A stretch of 64,000 nucleotides of DNA from Desulfosporosinus meridiei DSM 13257 (GCF_000231385.2 NC_018515.1:2500501-2564500), one strand, 5' to 3'; shown: positions 48,912 to 58,093, counted from the first letter of the stretch. Notes: generated by a model not told the origin, from the letters alone. Program-made: numbers and translations.

Positions 48912-50021
48912 ATGAAGGTAAGCATTAAGAATGATGAAAGAGGTTTATTATTCAAAGACGGTAACTATACGAAATGCTTAAAACCTGGAAAACATTACTT
49001 TAATCCATTGATTAAATATCAAGTTGTGACATCCGATGTTAACAAAAGTTTTGACACAAATGGTAAAAACATCAACCTATTTCTTGGAGATCATGAACTT
49101 TTGCAGGAACTCAAAGTTATCGATGTCCAAGACTATGAGATTGCGATCCATTTTGAAGATAATAAGCTTGTTGAGGTGCTAAAGCCGGGAAAGTATGCAT
49201 TCTGGAACATCATGAAAATTCATGAGTTTATTATCATAGATATACGCAATCCCGAAGTCCAATCGGAAATAGATCCTTCAGTATATAGTAACCCGATGCT
49301 GGCCGGTTTTTTGAGTTATTGTGAAGTTGCAAGCTACGAAAAAGGGATTCTCTATTATGACAACATAATTCATAAGATATTGGAACCAGGTAGATATTTC
49401 TTTTGGAAGAGTCCAGTACATATTGCTGTGAAAAATATAGATCTAAGGCAGCAGCAGATGGATATGACAGGCCAAGAGATTATGACAGAAGACAAGATCT
49501 CCTTAAGACTGAATTTTATATGTCAGTATAAAATTATCGATCCACTAAAAGTCATGGAAGTAAAGTCCTTTGAGGAACAGCTTTACATCTTTTTACAGCT
49601 CATTTTAAGAGAATATATTGGATCGTTAAAGTTAGACGATCTTCTTTTAAAGAAACATGAAGTTGGGAACTATGTCCTTGAAAAATTCCAAGAAAAAAGC
49701 TCCAATTATGGCGTTAAATTCATGTTTGTTGGTGTAAAAGATATTATTTTGCCCGGCGATATTAAAGAAATCCTTAATACCGTGTTGGTTGCGGAAAAGA
49801 AAGCGCAAGCCAATGTTATTACCCGTAGAGAGGAAGTCGCTTCGACCAGAAGTCTCTTAAATACAGCAAAGCTGATGGAAGAAAACCAAACCCTTTATCG
49901 GTTAAAGGAACTGGAGTTTTTAGAAAAAATCTGTGATAAGATCGGAAATATTTCGCTTACCGGTGGAGGCAGCCTGCTTGAACAGCTGAATAATTTGCTC
50001 TCGGCTAAATCAGTTAATTAA
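48912..50021 (+). CDS. Slipin (SPFH/band 7) family protein
   Basis: 369 aa from ATG 48912 (AAAGGATGG upstream). The SPFH domain spans ~residues 125-300 (ISLRLNFICQYKIIDPLKVM; LILREYIGSLKLDDLLLKK; FMFVGVKDIILPGDIKEILN), then the charged helix VAEKKAQANVITRREE and a short tail. The N-terminal ~120 residues look like a duplicated strand region; no obvious transmembrane helix. Slipins form ring-like membrane or soluble assemblies and are recurrent partners of RtcB operons. It is the first protein gene after the tRNA-like RNA. Confidence 0.85.
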   Translation: MKVSIKNDERGLLFKDGNYTKCLKPGKHYFNPLIKYQVVTSDVNKSFDTNGKNINLFLGDHELLQELKVIDVQDYEIAIHFEDNKLVEVLKPGKYAFWNIMKIHEFIIIDIRNPEVQSEIDPSVYSNPMLAGFLSYCEVASYEKGILYYDNIIHKILEPGRYFFWKSPVHIAVKNIDLRQQQMDMTGQEIMTEDKISLRLNFICQYKIIDPLKVMEVKSFEEQLYIFLQLILREYIGSLKLDDLLLKKHEVGNYVLEKFQEKSSNYGVKFMFVGVKDIILPGDIKEILNTVLVAEKKAQANVITRREEVASTRSLLNTAKLMEENQTLYRLKELEFLEKICDKIGNISLTGGGSLLEQLNNLLSAKSVN

Positions 50022-50117
50022 CATGAGGGTTTCTTAAAATCTCTCTGATGAACCAATGGCTAGTAGGAGAGATTTTCTTCCTTCTGCAGATGAATCGAAA
50101 AAGAAGGTGATTTAACA

Positions 50118-51695
50118 ATGAAATATCAGGATAAGTATTCTGCACATCAGACTCTAGTCAAACCAGTTCAAATGTTTGGATTTCCAAAAGTTAAAGACAA
50201 AATCGATGCCTTGCTTTGGTTAACTCAAGATGTTGATCCGAGTGATATTGAATATGTCTTTCCACTTATTTTCATAAATAATTCGAAGCTTGCTTTAACT
50301 GCTGCCCGAACAGCCGCAGGAATCATGAGTGAGATTGGGGACAAGGAGTGGAGCCGAGTCTACGATCAAGTTAAATACACTAAGATAGATGAGAAACGCC
50401 TAGTTAGGCTTTTAGAATTTGAGACCGATATCTCTATTCATCTATTAGGTATTGCATCACTCAATAGTAATGGCTATGTTCGGGAGAAGGCTTTGAAATT
50501 GATTTCTGATGCAAACAGCCCAAGTGCTCTTCCGTATATTCTTTTAAGGCTCAATGATTGGGTTGTATCTGTCAGAAATCTAGCAGAACATATTCTTAAA
50601 AACATGTTAATTCCTGACAATATCGATTGTTTTATCAATCACTTTGGTTTGATTAATAAATTACAAGATGCAGTTCGTGTTGACCTTAACAGTATAAAAA
50701 CACAAATTGAAGATTTTCTCAAAAATGATTCAGTTCAAGATATGGTCAAGAGTAAGCTAAAACATCCTCAGGTTAAGACCCGGCTGTTCTGCTATCAATT
50801 ATTGAAGGGGAAGATTGTCAATGATGAAACCATCATAACCTCCGCACTTCATGACAAATCATTTGAAGTCAGGATGTGGCTTGTTGAAGCAATAAAAACT
50901 CTTGAACCCCAAGACCGCTATGCGATTATTGAAGAATTGCTGCAGGACAAATCCGCTAAAGTTAAAACGGCAGTACTACGAGAACATGAAGACGTTGTCA
51001 GTTTGCACTTCAGAAGAATGTTGGAGATGCTCTTGGTAGATGAGAATGCTTCCGTGCGAGAGGACGCCAGATTTATTGTAAAAAAGCATTCAATGATCAC
51101 AGATATTCCGGAATTCTATAGACTCCAAATTCTAAAAGACCCTTTACCGGGAGCTATTGCCGGGCTAGGGGAAATTGGCGGCCAGAGAGACTATGATATT
51201 GTATGTGATTTCAAAACTCATGAAGAGTCTAAAATGAGACTGGCTTCCCTGAAAGCTATGTGGCAGCTATCGAAAGTGGATTCCGTTGGTTTTGTATTGG
51301 ATGCTTTAAATTCAGAGGTACCAAAAATAAAAAAGACAGCAAAACGTCTTCTCAAAAAGACAAAAATGCCAGAAATTCGATTGGCCATGAAAGAGAAATT
51401 AAGAAGCGAAGATCTTGATATGGGAATCTTTGCGCTTCAAATAATTTATAGTTACGGAGGGTGGCAGGCTCTTCTAGCTATTCTTTATGCTATCTCAAGA
51501 GAGCAAGAGCCGGTTTTGAGTAAAGCAAGAAATTTATTGAACAATTGGTTGCATAAATCTACAGGCTTATACTCCAGACCGGACGGAGACACAGAGGAGG
51601 CAATCATCGAACTTTATGAGAAAATCAGCCTAAAACAATTAATCAGCGAAAGTGTTATTAAAAATTTACAATTTGTTCTTACCATTAGAAGATAG
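50118..51695 (+). CDS. HEAT-repeat protein
   Basis: 525 aa, almost entirely helical with repeated ~30-residue pairs such as SYEVRMWLVEAIKTL-like blocks (SFEVRMWLVEAIKTLE; NASVREDARFIVKKHS; ESKMRLASLKAMWQLSKVDS). This marks an Armadillo/HEAT superhelix. No catalytic motif. Such scaffolds in RNA-repair operons may bind ribosome or RNA. Starts 96 bp after the slipin gene, AAGAAGGTGAT upstream. Confidence 0.75.
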   Translation: MKYQDKYSAHQTLVKPVQMFGFPKVKDKIDALLWLTQDVDPSDIEYVFPLIFINNSKLALTAARTAAGIMSEIGDKEWSRVYDQVKYTKIDEKRLVRLLEFETDISIHLLGIASLNSNGYVREKALKLISDANSPSALPYILLRLNDWVVSVRNLAEHILKNMLIPDNIDCFINHFGLINKLQDAVRVDLNSIKTQIEDFLKNDSVQDMVKSKLKHPQVKTRLFCYQLLKGKIVNDETIITSALHDKSFEVRMWLVEAIKTLEPQDRYAIIEELLQDKSAKVKTAVLREHEDVVSLHFRRMLEMLLVDENASVREDARFIVKKHSMITDIPEFYRLQILKDPLPGAIAGLGEIGGQRDYDIVCDFKTHEESKMRLASLKAMWQLSKVDSVGFVLDALNSEVPKIKKTAKRLLKKTKMPEIRLAMKEKLRSEDLDMGIFALQIIYSYGGWQALLAILYAISREQEPVLSKARNLLNNWLHKSTGLYSRPDGDTEEAIIELYEKISLKQLISESVIKNLQFVLTIRR

Positions 51696-51740
51696 TGAAT
51701 CTACATTGCTATTTTCCGAAAGTTCAAGGAGGTTCACGAA

Positions 51741-52349
51741 ATGTGGATGCAAATTAGCTCAGGGAAAGGTCCCGAGGAATGTGAACTGGCAGTTGGTCAT
51801 TTTCTGCAAACAATTTTAAAGGAGAATAAAACTTCAAGAGTCATCGATGCAGTACCCGGACGCTATAACGGGACCTATAAGTCGGTTCTTTTATCCATCG
51901 ATCCAGATGAATACAAAGGTGATTCTGGCAACACGAAGGGTACAATCCTTTGGATTTGTCAAAGCCCATACAGGCCTAACCATCGAAGAAAAAATTGGTT
52001 TATTAATATTGAAGTATATCAATCGGCTGAAAGGCTTAACTTTACAGAATACGATGTAAAGATTGTCGCCTTGAGACGTACTGGGCCAGGCGGACAAAAT
52101 GTAAATAAAGTGGAAACAGCTGTCAGGGCGGTTCACATTCCCACGGGGTTAACGGTAACGGCGAGTGAGGAACGATCACAATATATGAATAAAAAGCTGG
52201 CCCTTGCTCGGTTGGCAAACCTTATTGAGACGAAAAATGAAGATAATAACAGTAACCATAAAGAATCTATGTGGAGGCAGCACAATCTTCTTACCAGAGG
52301 AAATCCCATGAGAATTTATGAAGGCAAGGAGTTTAAGCTTAAACAATAG
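51741..52349 (+). CDS. prfH: Peptide chain release factor homologue
   Basis: 202 aa, short because the codon-recognition domain of class I release factors is absent or reduced. The peptidyl-tRNA hydrolysis loop is intact: LRRTGPGGQNVNKVETAVR with GGQ, followed by TASEERSQYMNKKLALARL. This is PrfH, known to be encoded next to RtcB2-type ligases and to rescue ribosomes with 16S rRNA cut at the decoding centre so that RtcB can reseal it. AAGGAGG precedes the ATG. Followed by rtcB after 169 bp. Confidence 0.9.
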   Translation: MWMQISSGKGPEECELAVGHFLQTILKENKTSRVIDAVPGRYNGTYKSVLLSIDPDEYKGDSGNTKGTILWICQSPYRPNHRRKNWFINIEVYQSAERLNFTEYDVKIVALRRTGPGGQNVNKVETAVRAVHIPTGLTVTASEERSQYMNKKLALARLANLIETKNEDNNSNHKESMWRQHNLLTRGNPMRIYEGKEFKLKQ

Positions 52350-52518
52350 TAAATATCAGATAATTGATAAAGATACGCATGTTGAAGCGATTGAATTCTT
52401 TACTTTTAAGAAGTAAGCATGGTACGCGAAGACTAACTTCAACCCAAAGAATGGTCTTTTTGAATCGTTGTGCCGCTTGCTAGAGCGTCAAAAATATAGG
52501 AATAGAAAGGTGTATTAA

Positions 52519-53724
52519 ATGTTACAAATAGAAGGGAAGTTTAATATAGCGAAGGTGTATACGGATATTCTAGAAGAAGGAGCTGCTTCACAGATTGAGA
52601 CCCTTTGTAATCAGGAGTTTGTAAAAGCAAGTAAAATCAGGGTTATGCCGGATGTGCATGCTGGAGCTGGCTGCACGATTGGAACCACCATGACTATTAC
52701 GGATAAAGTGGTTCCTAACTTAGTAGGCGTAGATATTGGTTGCGGTATGGAAACCATCTCAATCAGCAACAAACGATTGGAATTGCAAAAGTTAGACAAG
52801 TTAATTTACGAGAAAATACCGTCAGGTTTTGAGGTGCGGAAGACACCGCATCGGTATAACGAGGAAATTGATTTAATAAGTCTCCGTTGTTGCAAAGCAG
52901 TACAGCTGGATAGGGCAGAAAAAAGTATTGGGACATTAGGTGGCGGCAATCACTTTATTGAGGTTAATAAGGATGAGTCGGGAAACTTATTTGTTGTAGT
53001 TCATTCAGGGAGCCGTCACTTAGGACTTGAGGTGGCAAAATATTATCAAGATGCTGGGTATAAGCAGTTAAATCATAATGACCAATCAGATATAGAAGCT
53101 CTCATTGTCCGATTAAAGTCTGAAGGACGTGATAAAGAAATCCAGAGTGCATTAAAGGAATTAAAAAATCAGGTGATGACCGAAATTCCGTTTCCGCTGG
53201 CTTATGTAGCCGGAAGTCTGTTTGAGGATTATATTCATGATATGAAAATCGTCCAGCAGTTTGCCGTGTTAAACCGTAAAGCGATGATTACTGAGATTGT
53301 GAAAGGCATGAAATTAGACCTAGTTGAGCAGTTCACTACGACTCATAATTACATTGATACCGACACGATGATCTTACGGAAAGGTGCTGTTTCTGCAGAA
53401 AAAGGAGAAAAGCTCTTAATCCCGATCAATATGAGAGATGGAAGTCTCATCTGTGTTGGAAAAGGCAATGAGGATTGGAACTATTCTGCTCCTCATGGTG
53501 CAGGCAGACTCATGAGCAGGACAAAAGCAAAACAAAGTTTTACCGTGTCAGACTTTAAAAAACAGATGAAGGATGTCTATACGACATCAGTTAATAAAGA
53601 AACCTTGGACGAGTGCCCAATGGCTTATAAGTCTATGGATGACATCGTAAACTATATTGGCCCGACAGCGGATATTGTGAAAGTAATTAAGCCGATTTAT
53701 AACTTTAAGGCGGGAGAAAAGTAA
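52519..53724 (+). CDS. rtcB: RNA-splicing ligase RtcB (RtcB2-type)
   Basis: 401 aa. RtcB motifs: MPDVHAGAGCTIGTTM, VGVDIGCGMETI (metal ligands), GTLGGGNHFIEVNKD (metal ligands), VVHSGSRHLG (guanylylation region) and YSAPHGAGRLMSR with the His that becomes guanylylated. The family joins 2',3'-cyclic-phosphate or 3'-phosphate and 5'-OH RNA ends using GTP and Mn2+. The pairing with PrfH indicates the ribosome-repair subgroup. Last gene of the island; a perfect 44-bp palindrome follows 20 bp after its stop. Confidence 0.93.
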   Translation: MLQIEGKFNIAKVYTDILEEGAASQIETLCNQEFVKASKIRVMPDVHAGAGCTIGTTMTITDKVVPNLVGVDIGCGMETISISNKRLELQKLDKLIYEKIPSGFEVRKTPHRYNEEIDLISLRCCKAVQLDRAEKSIGTLGGGNHFIEVNKDESGNLFVVVHSGSRHLGLEVAKYYQDAGYKQLNHNDQSDIEALIVRLKSEGRDKEIQSALKELKNQVMTEIPFPLAYVAGSLFEDYIHDMKIVQQFAVLNRKAMITEIVKGMKLDLVEQFTTTHNYIDTDTMILRKGAVSAEKGEKLLIPINMRDGSLICVGKGNEDWNYSAPHGAGRLMSRTKAKQSFTVSDFKKQMKDVYTTSVNKETLDECPMAYKSMDDIVNYIGPTADIVKVIKPIYNFKAGEK

Positions 53725-53743
53725 TTGTAAGATCAATAACCAC

Positions 53744-53787
53744 TGTCCGTCCTACTTTGGAAAGCGCTTTCCAAAGTAGGACGGACA
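53744..53787. repeat. Perfect 44-bp palindrome (palindrome family copy 3)
   Basis: Arms of 22 bp with no spacer (AAAGCGCTTT at the centre). The TACTTTGGAAA core is shared with copies at 568 and 31534. It lies 20 bp after the rtcB stop and has no T-run. Confidence 0.8.
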
Positions 53788-53831
53788 ATTATGTTTAATG
53801 GGGCAAAATCCTCAGCGACCGTAGTCCTAAC

Positions 53832-53862
53832 CAGAAATTGGCCCGCTCGGGGCCAATTTCTG
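53832..53862. terminator. 13-bp perfect hairpin
   Basis: CAGAAATTGGCCC (53832-53844) pairs with 53850-53862 across a 5-nt loop. Possible terminator for the repair operon, without T-run. Confidence 0.45.
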
Positions 53863-53941
53863 ACTAGCTTTGATGAGGTAATCTCACTCAATGAAGGACG
53901 CTCTGGTCTGTAAAGCTTAAAATTATTTCTGGCATATCTGA

Positions 53942-53991
53942 CAACATTCCCCTTACTTTGCATAGAAGATATGTAATGATTAAGGTTGTTC
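53942..53991 (+). repeat. Direct repeat, right copy (pair with 45071-45120)
   Basis: 48 of 50 bp identical to the copy before the WYL genes, in the same orientation, 8.87 kb away. No gene is embedded. Confidence 0.7.
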
Positions 53992-54114
53992 GAATGCTAA
54001 TAATGACTTTCCACATTGAAGGCTTTAACTTTCAAAATTAGAATAACAAATTTCGGTAATCATTATCAGGTAAAAAGCTATAAAAATTTTGTTTTTATTA
54101 AAGGGGAGTCGTTT

Positions 54115-54225
54115 TTGAAAATAAAGTATCAAATTTTTATTAGTTCTACATATGAAGATTTGAAAGAATCAAGAGACCAATTAATAAAATGCATTCTTGA
54201 GATGGGGCATATATTCGAGGATTAA
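54115..54225 (+). pseudogene. N-terminal fragment of a DUF4062 protein
   Basis: TTG 54115 after AAAGGGGAG opens LKIKYQIFISSTYEDLKESR, the very conserved N-terminus of DUF4062 proteins (TIR-like fold, often with STAND or TPR domains in conflict systems). After 36 residues (ILEMGHIFED) it stops; the remaining domain is absent. Confidence 0.65.
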
Positions 54226-54335
54226 AAAAAAGCATGACTTTAAAGATATTACTTTATGGGCTAGTTTTTTGGGGCAGCCGACTGCAGATAAAAGCTAATT
54301 TGCATAAATGAATTCGCGAAACTCTTGACGGTACC

Positions 54336-54421
54336 CTGTTATCCATATACCAATTAGGCTAATAATGATAAGTTCCGATAAACCAGGTTAAGGAACAAAA
54401 AGTAGAAGTGACGTATTCGTA
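54336..54421 (+). repeat. Intergenic array module, copy R1
   Basis: Contains ATCCATATACCAATTAGGCT then AATAATGATAAGTTCCGATA and ACCAGGTTAAGGAAC with AAAAAGTAG. 44 of 45 bp from 54361 match 63031-63075 (R5). It separates the DUF4062 fragment from the next gene. Confidence 0.75.
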
Positions 54422-54455
54422 GAAATATGTGCCACAAAGAAGGAGTGAGAATTTA

Positions 54456-54908
54456 TTGACAAAGATGATTTATTTACTACTTATTTTCTGTTTGGTGCTT
54501 GCTACTACTTTGGGGGGCAATAAAGAATCTGATTCGGAGTTTTCTAAAGTCGTGAGGCAAGATATCCCTAAGGGAGTTGAGAATTTTATTGATACAACTA
54601 GTGAAAAAAATGGCGTCTATCTTTATGCTAGTAATATTGACAATGATGACTACGACTACCTTTTTTTGAATGCAATTAATGTTAATCAAGGAGACAGAGC
54701 ATCTTTTTTCACAGATGTAGAGTTTGAAATAGAAGAACAAGAACATACACTTAAAATTAGTTTTAATGAAGAACTTGCTAATGATTCGAAGTATACTCAA
54801 AAAATTGAGAACATGTTAATTTATAAGATTAAGCTGTCAGAAAAGTTTGACACTATAAAGGTTTTTAAGAATGGCCAAGCAATTCCTATAGATGTAGTTG
54901 GCGTTTAA
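54456..54908 (+). CDS. Predicted exported protein, unknown
   Basis: 150 aa from TTG 54456 with AAGGAGTGAG upstream. A hydrophobic N-terminus (MIYLLLIFCLVLATTLGG) looks like a signal peptide or anchor without lipobox. The rest is acidic and strand-rich. No family recognised. It follows array module R1. Confidence 0.65.
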   Translation: MTKMIYLLLIFCLVLATTLGGNKESDSEFSKVVRQDIPKGVENFIDTTSEKNGVYLYASNIDNDDYDYLFLNAINVNQGDRASFFTDVEFEIEEQEHTLKISFNEELANDSKYTQKIENMLIYKIKLSEKFDTIKVFKNGQAIPIDVVGV

Positions 54909-54953
54909 TATCAGTTGGGTACTAAGGAATGAAAAAGTGGGAAGGTATTTGAA

Positions 54954-55133
54954 GTGCCTGGATTTATAAAAATAATCGCAAGTGTATTTCTAATTATTAC
55001 CATAATAAATCCTAGAATTACATGGATGATTTCCGAAGGCTGGAAATTTAAAAATGCCGAGCCGAGTGAACTGTATTTAATAATTAACAGAATAATGGCT
55101 GTCGTCATCTTCATTGTTATTTGGGTATTATAG
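54954..55133 (+). CDS. DUF6199-like small membrane protein
   Basis: 59 aa from GTG 54954 (GGAAGG ~9 nt upstream). Two hydrophobic helices flank the hallmark WMISEGWKFKNAEPSELYL, typical of DUF6199 proteins, which are abundant small membrane proteins of Firmicutes with unknown role. 45 bp after the previous gene. Confidence 0.7.
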   Translation: MPGFIKIIASVFLIITIINPRITWMISEGWKFKNAEPSELYLIINRIMAVVIFIVIWVL

Positions 55134-55135
55134 TT

Positions 55136-55272
55136 CCTAACTAAAGAGACTAATGAACATCATTCATAGGCAGTTATCCGAAGTTAGGTATAAAAAAATC
55201 AAGCTACATGGAGAGCTTGAGTATCTAAAAACCATATGCTAAGAGGATCAACGAACCTAACTTTGGATAACT
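55136..55272. repeat. attC-like palindromic region
   Basis: CCTAACT (55136-55142) and AGTTAGG (55182-55188) bracket a 53-bp imperfect hairpin containing TAATGAACATCATTCATA. A second inverted repeat, 55172-55189 with 55255-55272 (17 of 18 paired), encloses a further CAAGCT/AGCTTG hairpin. The segment AAAGAGACTAATGAACATC onward recurs at 57894-57924 and in part near 63324. It ends the gene before the IS91-type insertion. Confidence 0.5.
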
Positions 55273-55437
55273 AAAATAGCACGAAACCGCCGGCCCTCTC
55301 GCTATGGGGATTGAATATTTTGTTACCCATCGATTTTAACAAACAATAGCGAAAAACTCGTTTGCAAATGTATCAGCGTAGTACCCAATAACTTAAAAAT
55401 GGACATAGCTTCCCCCTCCCCATATCAGGGCAATTTT

Positions 55438-56632
55438 TTAAACATATACAATTTCGTGAGTTATCGGTGGAGATTTACCAAGGTTCATAAATTGTTTAGG
55501 TTTATCTGAACCGCAGCTAGGACACTTAGATAAATCCATTCCGGTAATCTTCTGGATAAGTTGTAGAGTAGAGGTTTTTTCCTTGGTTAATAGAGGCGTA
55601 TGGGTAAGCTGCTTGCACAGCTTCAGGTTGGTGGTCTTATTACGATTTCCAAGCAAACCGTAGTGTCTAATTTTCATAAATCTATCCGGGAGAATATGAA
55701 TCAGAAATCGACGGATAAACTCGTCGGCAGAGAGTGTCATCAACTTTTGCTTACTGTCATCCTTGTAATCCCGCCATTTGAAGGTCACCGTATCTTTTTC
55801 AAGGCCGACGATGCGCTTGTTGGAAATAGCCACTCTGTGAGTATACCGGCCCAGGTATTCAACAACACAAGTAGCATTTTTAAACGGTGGTTTGCAGTAA
55901 ACAACCCACTCTTTGTTATATAAAGAAGAGAGCAGCTCTTCAAAATCCGTATTGTTGGCAAGAACGGCTTGGCTACCGTGAAATTCTAACTTGTTTTGGT
56001 AGTAGAGTTGTTTAAGGTAATATAGAAATTTTCCTCTAAACTTCCGAGAGAGAACTTTAACCGGAATGAAGAATTTCTTTCGACTGTTTACCCATTTTCC
56101 GATTGAAGATAATCCGCCGCCAGGGACAATTGAGTGAACATGAGGGTGATGTATGAGATTCTGTCCCCAGGTATGCAGGACCGATGTAAAGCCGATTTTT
56201 TGCGCCAAGATATTTTTTATCAGACGCTAATTCAGTAAGCGTTTCAGCAACGGTCTTAAATAAGAGAGTATAGATCGCTTTTTGATTCTGGTAGGTCATT
56301 GAATTAAGTGAATCGGGGATTGTAAAAACCACATGGAAGTACCCGACATCCAGCAGATTACTTTTCTGGTTGTCAATCCAGCGTTCTTTGGCAAGAGTTT
56401 GGCATTTGGGACAATGCCTGTTGCGGCAAGAATTGTAGGAAATTCGAGTATGCCCGCAACTGTCACAAACCTCCTTGTGACCGCCTAACTGTGAGGTTCT
56501 GCATTTTTGGATAGCAGACATCGCTTTATGCTGGACCAGCGTGAGCTTATGGTTGGTTCGATAAGTATTGCCATAGTTGAGGAAGATATCTTGAACCTCA
56601 ACCATTAGCCTTATCCAATTCAACAAGCTCAT
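55438..56632 (-). pseudogene. IS91-family transposase, frameshifted
   Basis: The N-terminal frame (56632-56057) has the zinc-finger CDSCGHTRISYNSCRNRHCP and FHVVFTIPDSL; the C-terminal frame (56208-55438) continues with IGFTSVLHTWGQNLIHHPHV (HUH) and the Tyr region CVVEYLGRYTHRVAISN, ending in a CPSCGS zinc site. The frames meet at a run of six A (minus strand; T6 at 56196-56201): one A too many. Either an inactivating frameshift or a slippage site allowing some full-length ~395-aa protein. All catalytic residues are otherwise in place. Confidence 0.75.
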
Positions 56633-57461
56633 CCAGAGGACTCTTCACGTTAAGTGATTCGATTTTAAGTAAATGTAAATAGAAACACGTTGATGCAATG
56701 TCCGTGTGTCCGAGCAATTGTTTAATGTGAAAAACACTGACACCCGATGCCAGTAGATGAGTTGCAAAACAGTGTCTCATGCTGTGTACCGTTACATTTT
56801 TGCTGATATTAGCTTTAATAACATATTTATGGAACAGATTTTGAATAGCTCTACTGGTCATCGGAGCACTATTGCGATTTCTGCCGTAAAAAAGCCATTC
56901 TTTAGGACGATAAGCCTTCCAGTAAGTTCTGAGAATATCGAGGTTGGCTTGTGAAAGCAGAGCATATCGGTCTTTACTGCCTTTAGCATTACGGATGAAC
57001 AACTGCATTTTGCTGCTATCGATATCTGAAACTTTAAGCGCAGCCACTTCACTAAGGCGAAGCCCTGCACCATAAAGAGTCATGAGAATGCATTTATCTC
57101 TTAAATTATCGCAGGCATCAAAAAGGGCCTGAATTTCCTCTTTGGTAAGAATTTCGGGGAATTTACGTTGTTTGCGGTGGCGGGGGATTTGCCTTAGATT
57201 CAACTTAATGTTAAATGTGACACCGTACAAAAAACGAAGAGCGCTGTTGTAAGTGTTTACCGAGCCAGAAGCTAACTTTTTTTCTGTCGTGAGATAGTGG
57301 AGGAACTGTCGAATATCCTCTTGGCCCAACTCGGTGGCAGGTTTATTGTAGTGTTCTTGAAAAAGTTTTACTTTGGTGTAATACTCGGCCTGGGTGTTTT
57401 TACTTAACCCTCTAAGTTCCACATCGAAAACTAATTTGGCTAAAACCTCTTCCTTTGTCAT
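56598..57461 (-). CDS. Tyrosine recombinase/integrase (XerC/D-like)
   Basis: 287 aa. N-terminal SAM-like core-binding domain (residues ~5-85) and catalytic domain with R (GAGLRLSEVA), K (AKGSKDRYA), HxxR (VHSMRHCFATHLL), H (LLGHTDIAST) and Tyr (CFYLHL). It overlaps the transposase start by 35 bp. Such recombinases accompany IS91-type transposases. AAAGGAGATG precedes the ATG and is part of a hairpin (57469-57510). It has no obvious integron-integrase insert, so it need not act on the array repeats. Confidence 0.87.
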   Translation of the reverse strand: MTKEEVLAKLVFDVELRGLSKNTQAEYYTKVKLFQEHYNKPATELGQEDIRQFLHYLTTEKKLASGSVNTYNSALRFLYGVTFNIKLNLRQIPRHRKQRKFPEILTKEEIQALFDACDNLRDKCILMTLYGAGLRLSEVAALKVSDIDSSKMQLFIRNAKGSKDRYALLSQANLDILRTYWKAYRPKEWLFYGRNRNSAPMTSRAIQNLFHKYVIKANISKNVTVHSMRHCFATHLLASGVSVFHIKQLLGHTDIASTCFYLHLLKIESLNVKSPLDELVELDKANG

Positions 57462-57468
57462 AGAAAAA

Positions 57469-57510
57469 CATCTCCTTTAACGTAAAATCTCTAACATTTT
57501 ACAGGAGATG
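57469..57510. promoter_or_regulatory. Nested hairpin over the recombinase ribosome-binding site
   Basis: CATCTCCT (57469-57476) pairs with AGGAGATG (57503-57510), and inside it GTAAAAT (57482-57488) with ATTTTAC (57496-57502). On the minus strand this hides the AAAGGAGATG of the recombinase gene; it may also be an end structure of the element. Confidence 0.45.
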
Positions 57511-57586
57511 CTAAAAGGCTTACAGTATATTTGATTAACCAGCAAAGACAAACTAACGAAAACCACCGCGCCAGCGGTTTAGTGCT

Positions 57587-57652
57587 ATCCATATACTGGT
57601 TAGGCCAATAATTGGAAGTTATAACAACCTGGGTAAAGGTACAAAAAGTAGG
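57587..57652 (+). repeat. Intergenic array module, copy R2
   Basis: ATCCATATACTGGTTAGGCC, AATTGGAAGTTATAACAACC, GGGTAAAGGTACAAAAAGTAG. Contains the GTTAGGC core. Just upstream AACCACCGCGCCAGCGGTTT forms a short hairpin. Confidence 0.65.
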
Positions 57653-57686
57653 AAATTGTGTCGTTATTATTTTTAGGGGGTAAATT

Positions 57687-57911
57687 ATGCTGAAGACAAT
57701 TTTGGGGACAATGATAGCCCTTTATTTATTCATATTCTGGCTTGGCTATCCTATCGGAGATTTAATTTTTCCAGGGGGTGGCGTTGCGGAATCCTACCTA
57801 AAGCCCATATATATGGGGATAGTTGTCTTGGGAGGATTAATTGTGGCATGTACCTGTCATATTGCTAAACGAATAGAAGGGCTAAAATCAGATAAAGAGG
57901 CTAATGAATAG
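57687..57911 (+). CDS. Small two-helix membrane protein
   Basis: 74 aa with hydrophobic helices at ~3-21 and ~38-58, then a charged tail (HIAKRIEGLKSDKEANE). AGGGGG precedes the ATG. No family recognised. It is framed by array modules R2 and R3; its stop lies within the conserved AAAGAGGCTAATGAATAG of the downstream module. Confidence 0.65.
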   Translation: MLKTILGTMIALYLFIFWLGYPIGDLIFPGGGVAESYLKPIYMGIVVLGGLIVACTCHIAKRIEGLKSDKEANE

Positions 57912-58006
57912 TATTCATAGATAGCCTCACAAGGTATGTTCCTAATGCTTATAATCTTAAGCGTTGTGAATTGCACATTATCTATATATCGGTTAGGCTA
58001 ATAATT
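57894..58006 (+). repeat. Intergenic array module, copy R3
   Basis: Begins with AAAGAGGCTAATGAATAG (also at 55143), then TTAAGCGTTG, and ends ATTATCTATATATCGGTTAG GCTAATAAT with the GTTAGGC core. The first half matches the region after 55143 at 25 of 31 positions. Confidence 0.65.
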
Positions 58007-58050
58007 TAAAACTAAGGTATTTTAAAGAAAATGTCTAATCACAACATATG

Positions 58051-58093
58051 AAACTGGTCTCCCTTGCGGAGTCTCACATTGGATGGCCAGTTT
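58051..58093. terminator. Short inverted repeat
   Basis: AAACTGG (58051-58057) and CCAGTTT (58087-58093) with a 29-nt loop. Weak; possibly part of the leader of the acetyltransferase gene. Confidence 0.25.

Larger units (their letters stand above)
55310..57560 (-). mobile_element. IS91-type element with tyrosine recombinase
   Basis: Two minus-strand genes: a tyrosine recombinase and, overlapping it, an IS91-like (Y2 HUH) transposase with a zinc-finger N-terminus. Such pairs are known for IS91 relatives in Firmicutes. Exact ends cannot be set; IS91-type elements move by rolling circle and lack terminal inverted repeats. The gene pair spans 55438-57461. A nested hairpin at 57469-57510 precedes the recombinase. 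Confidence 0.7.
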
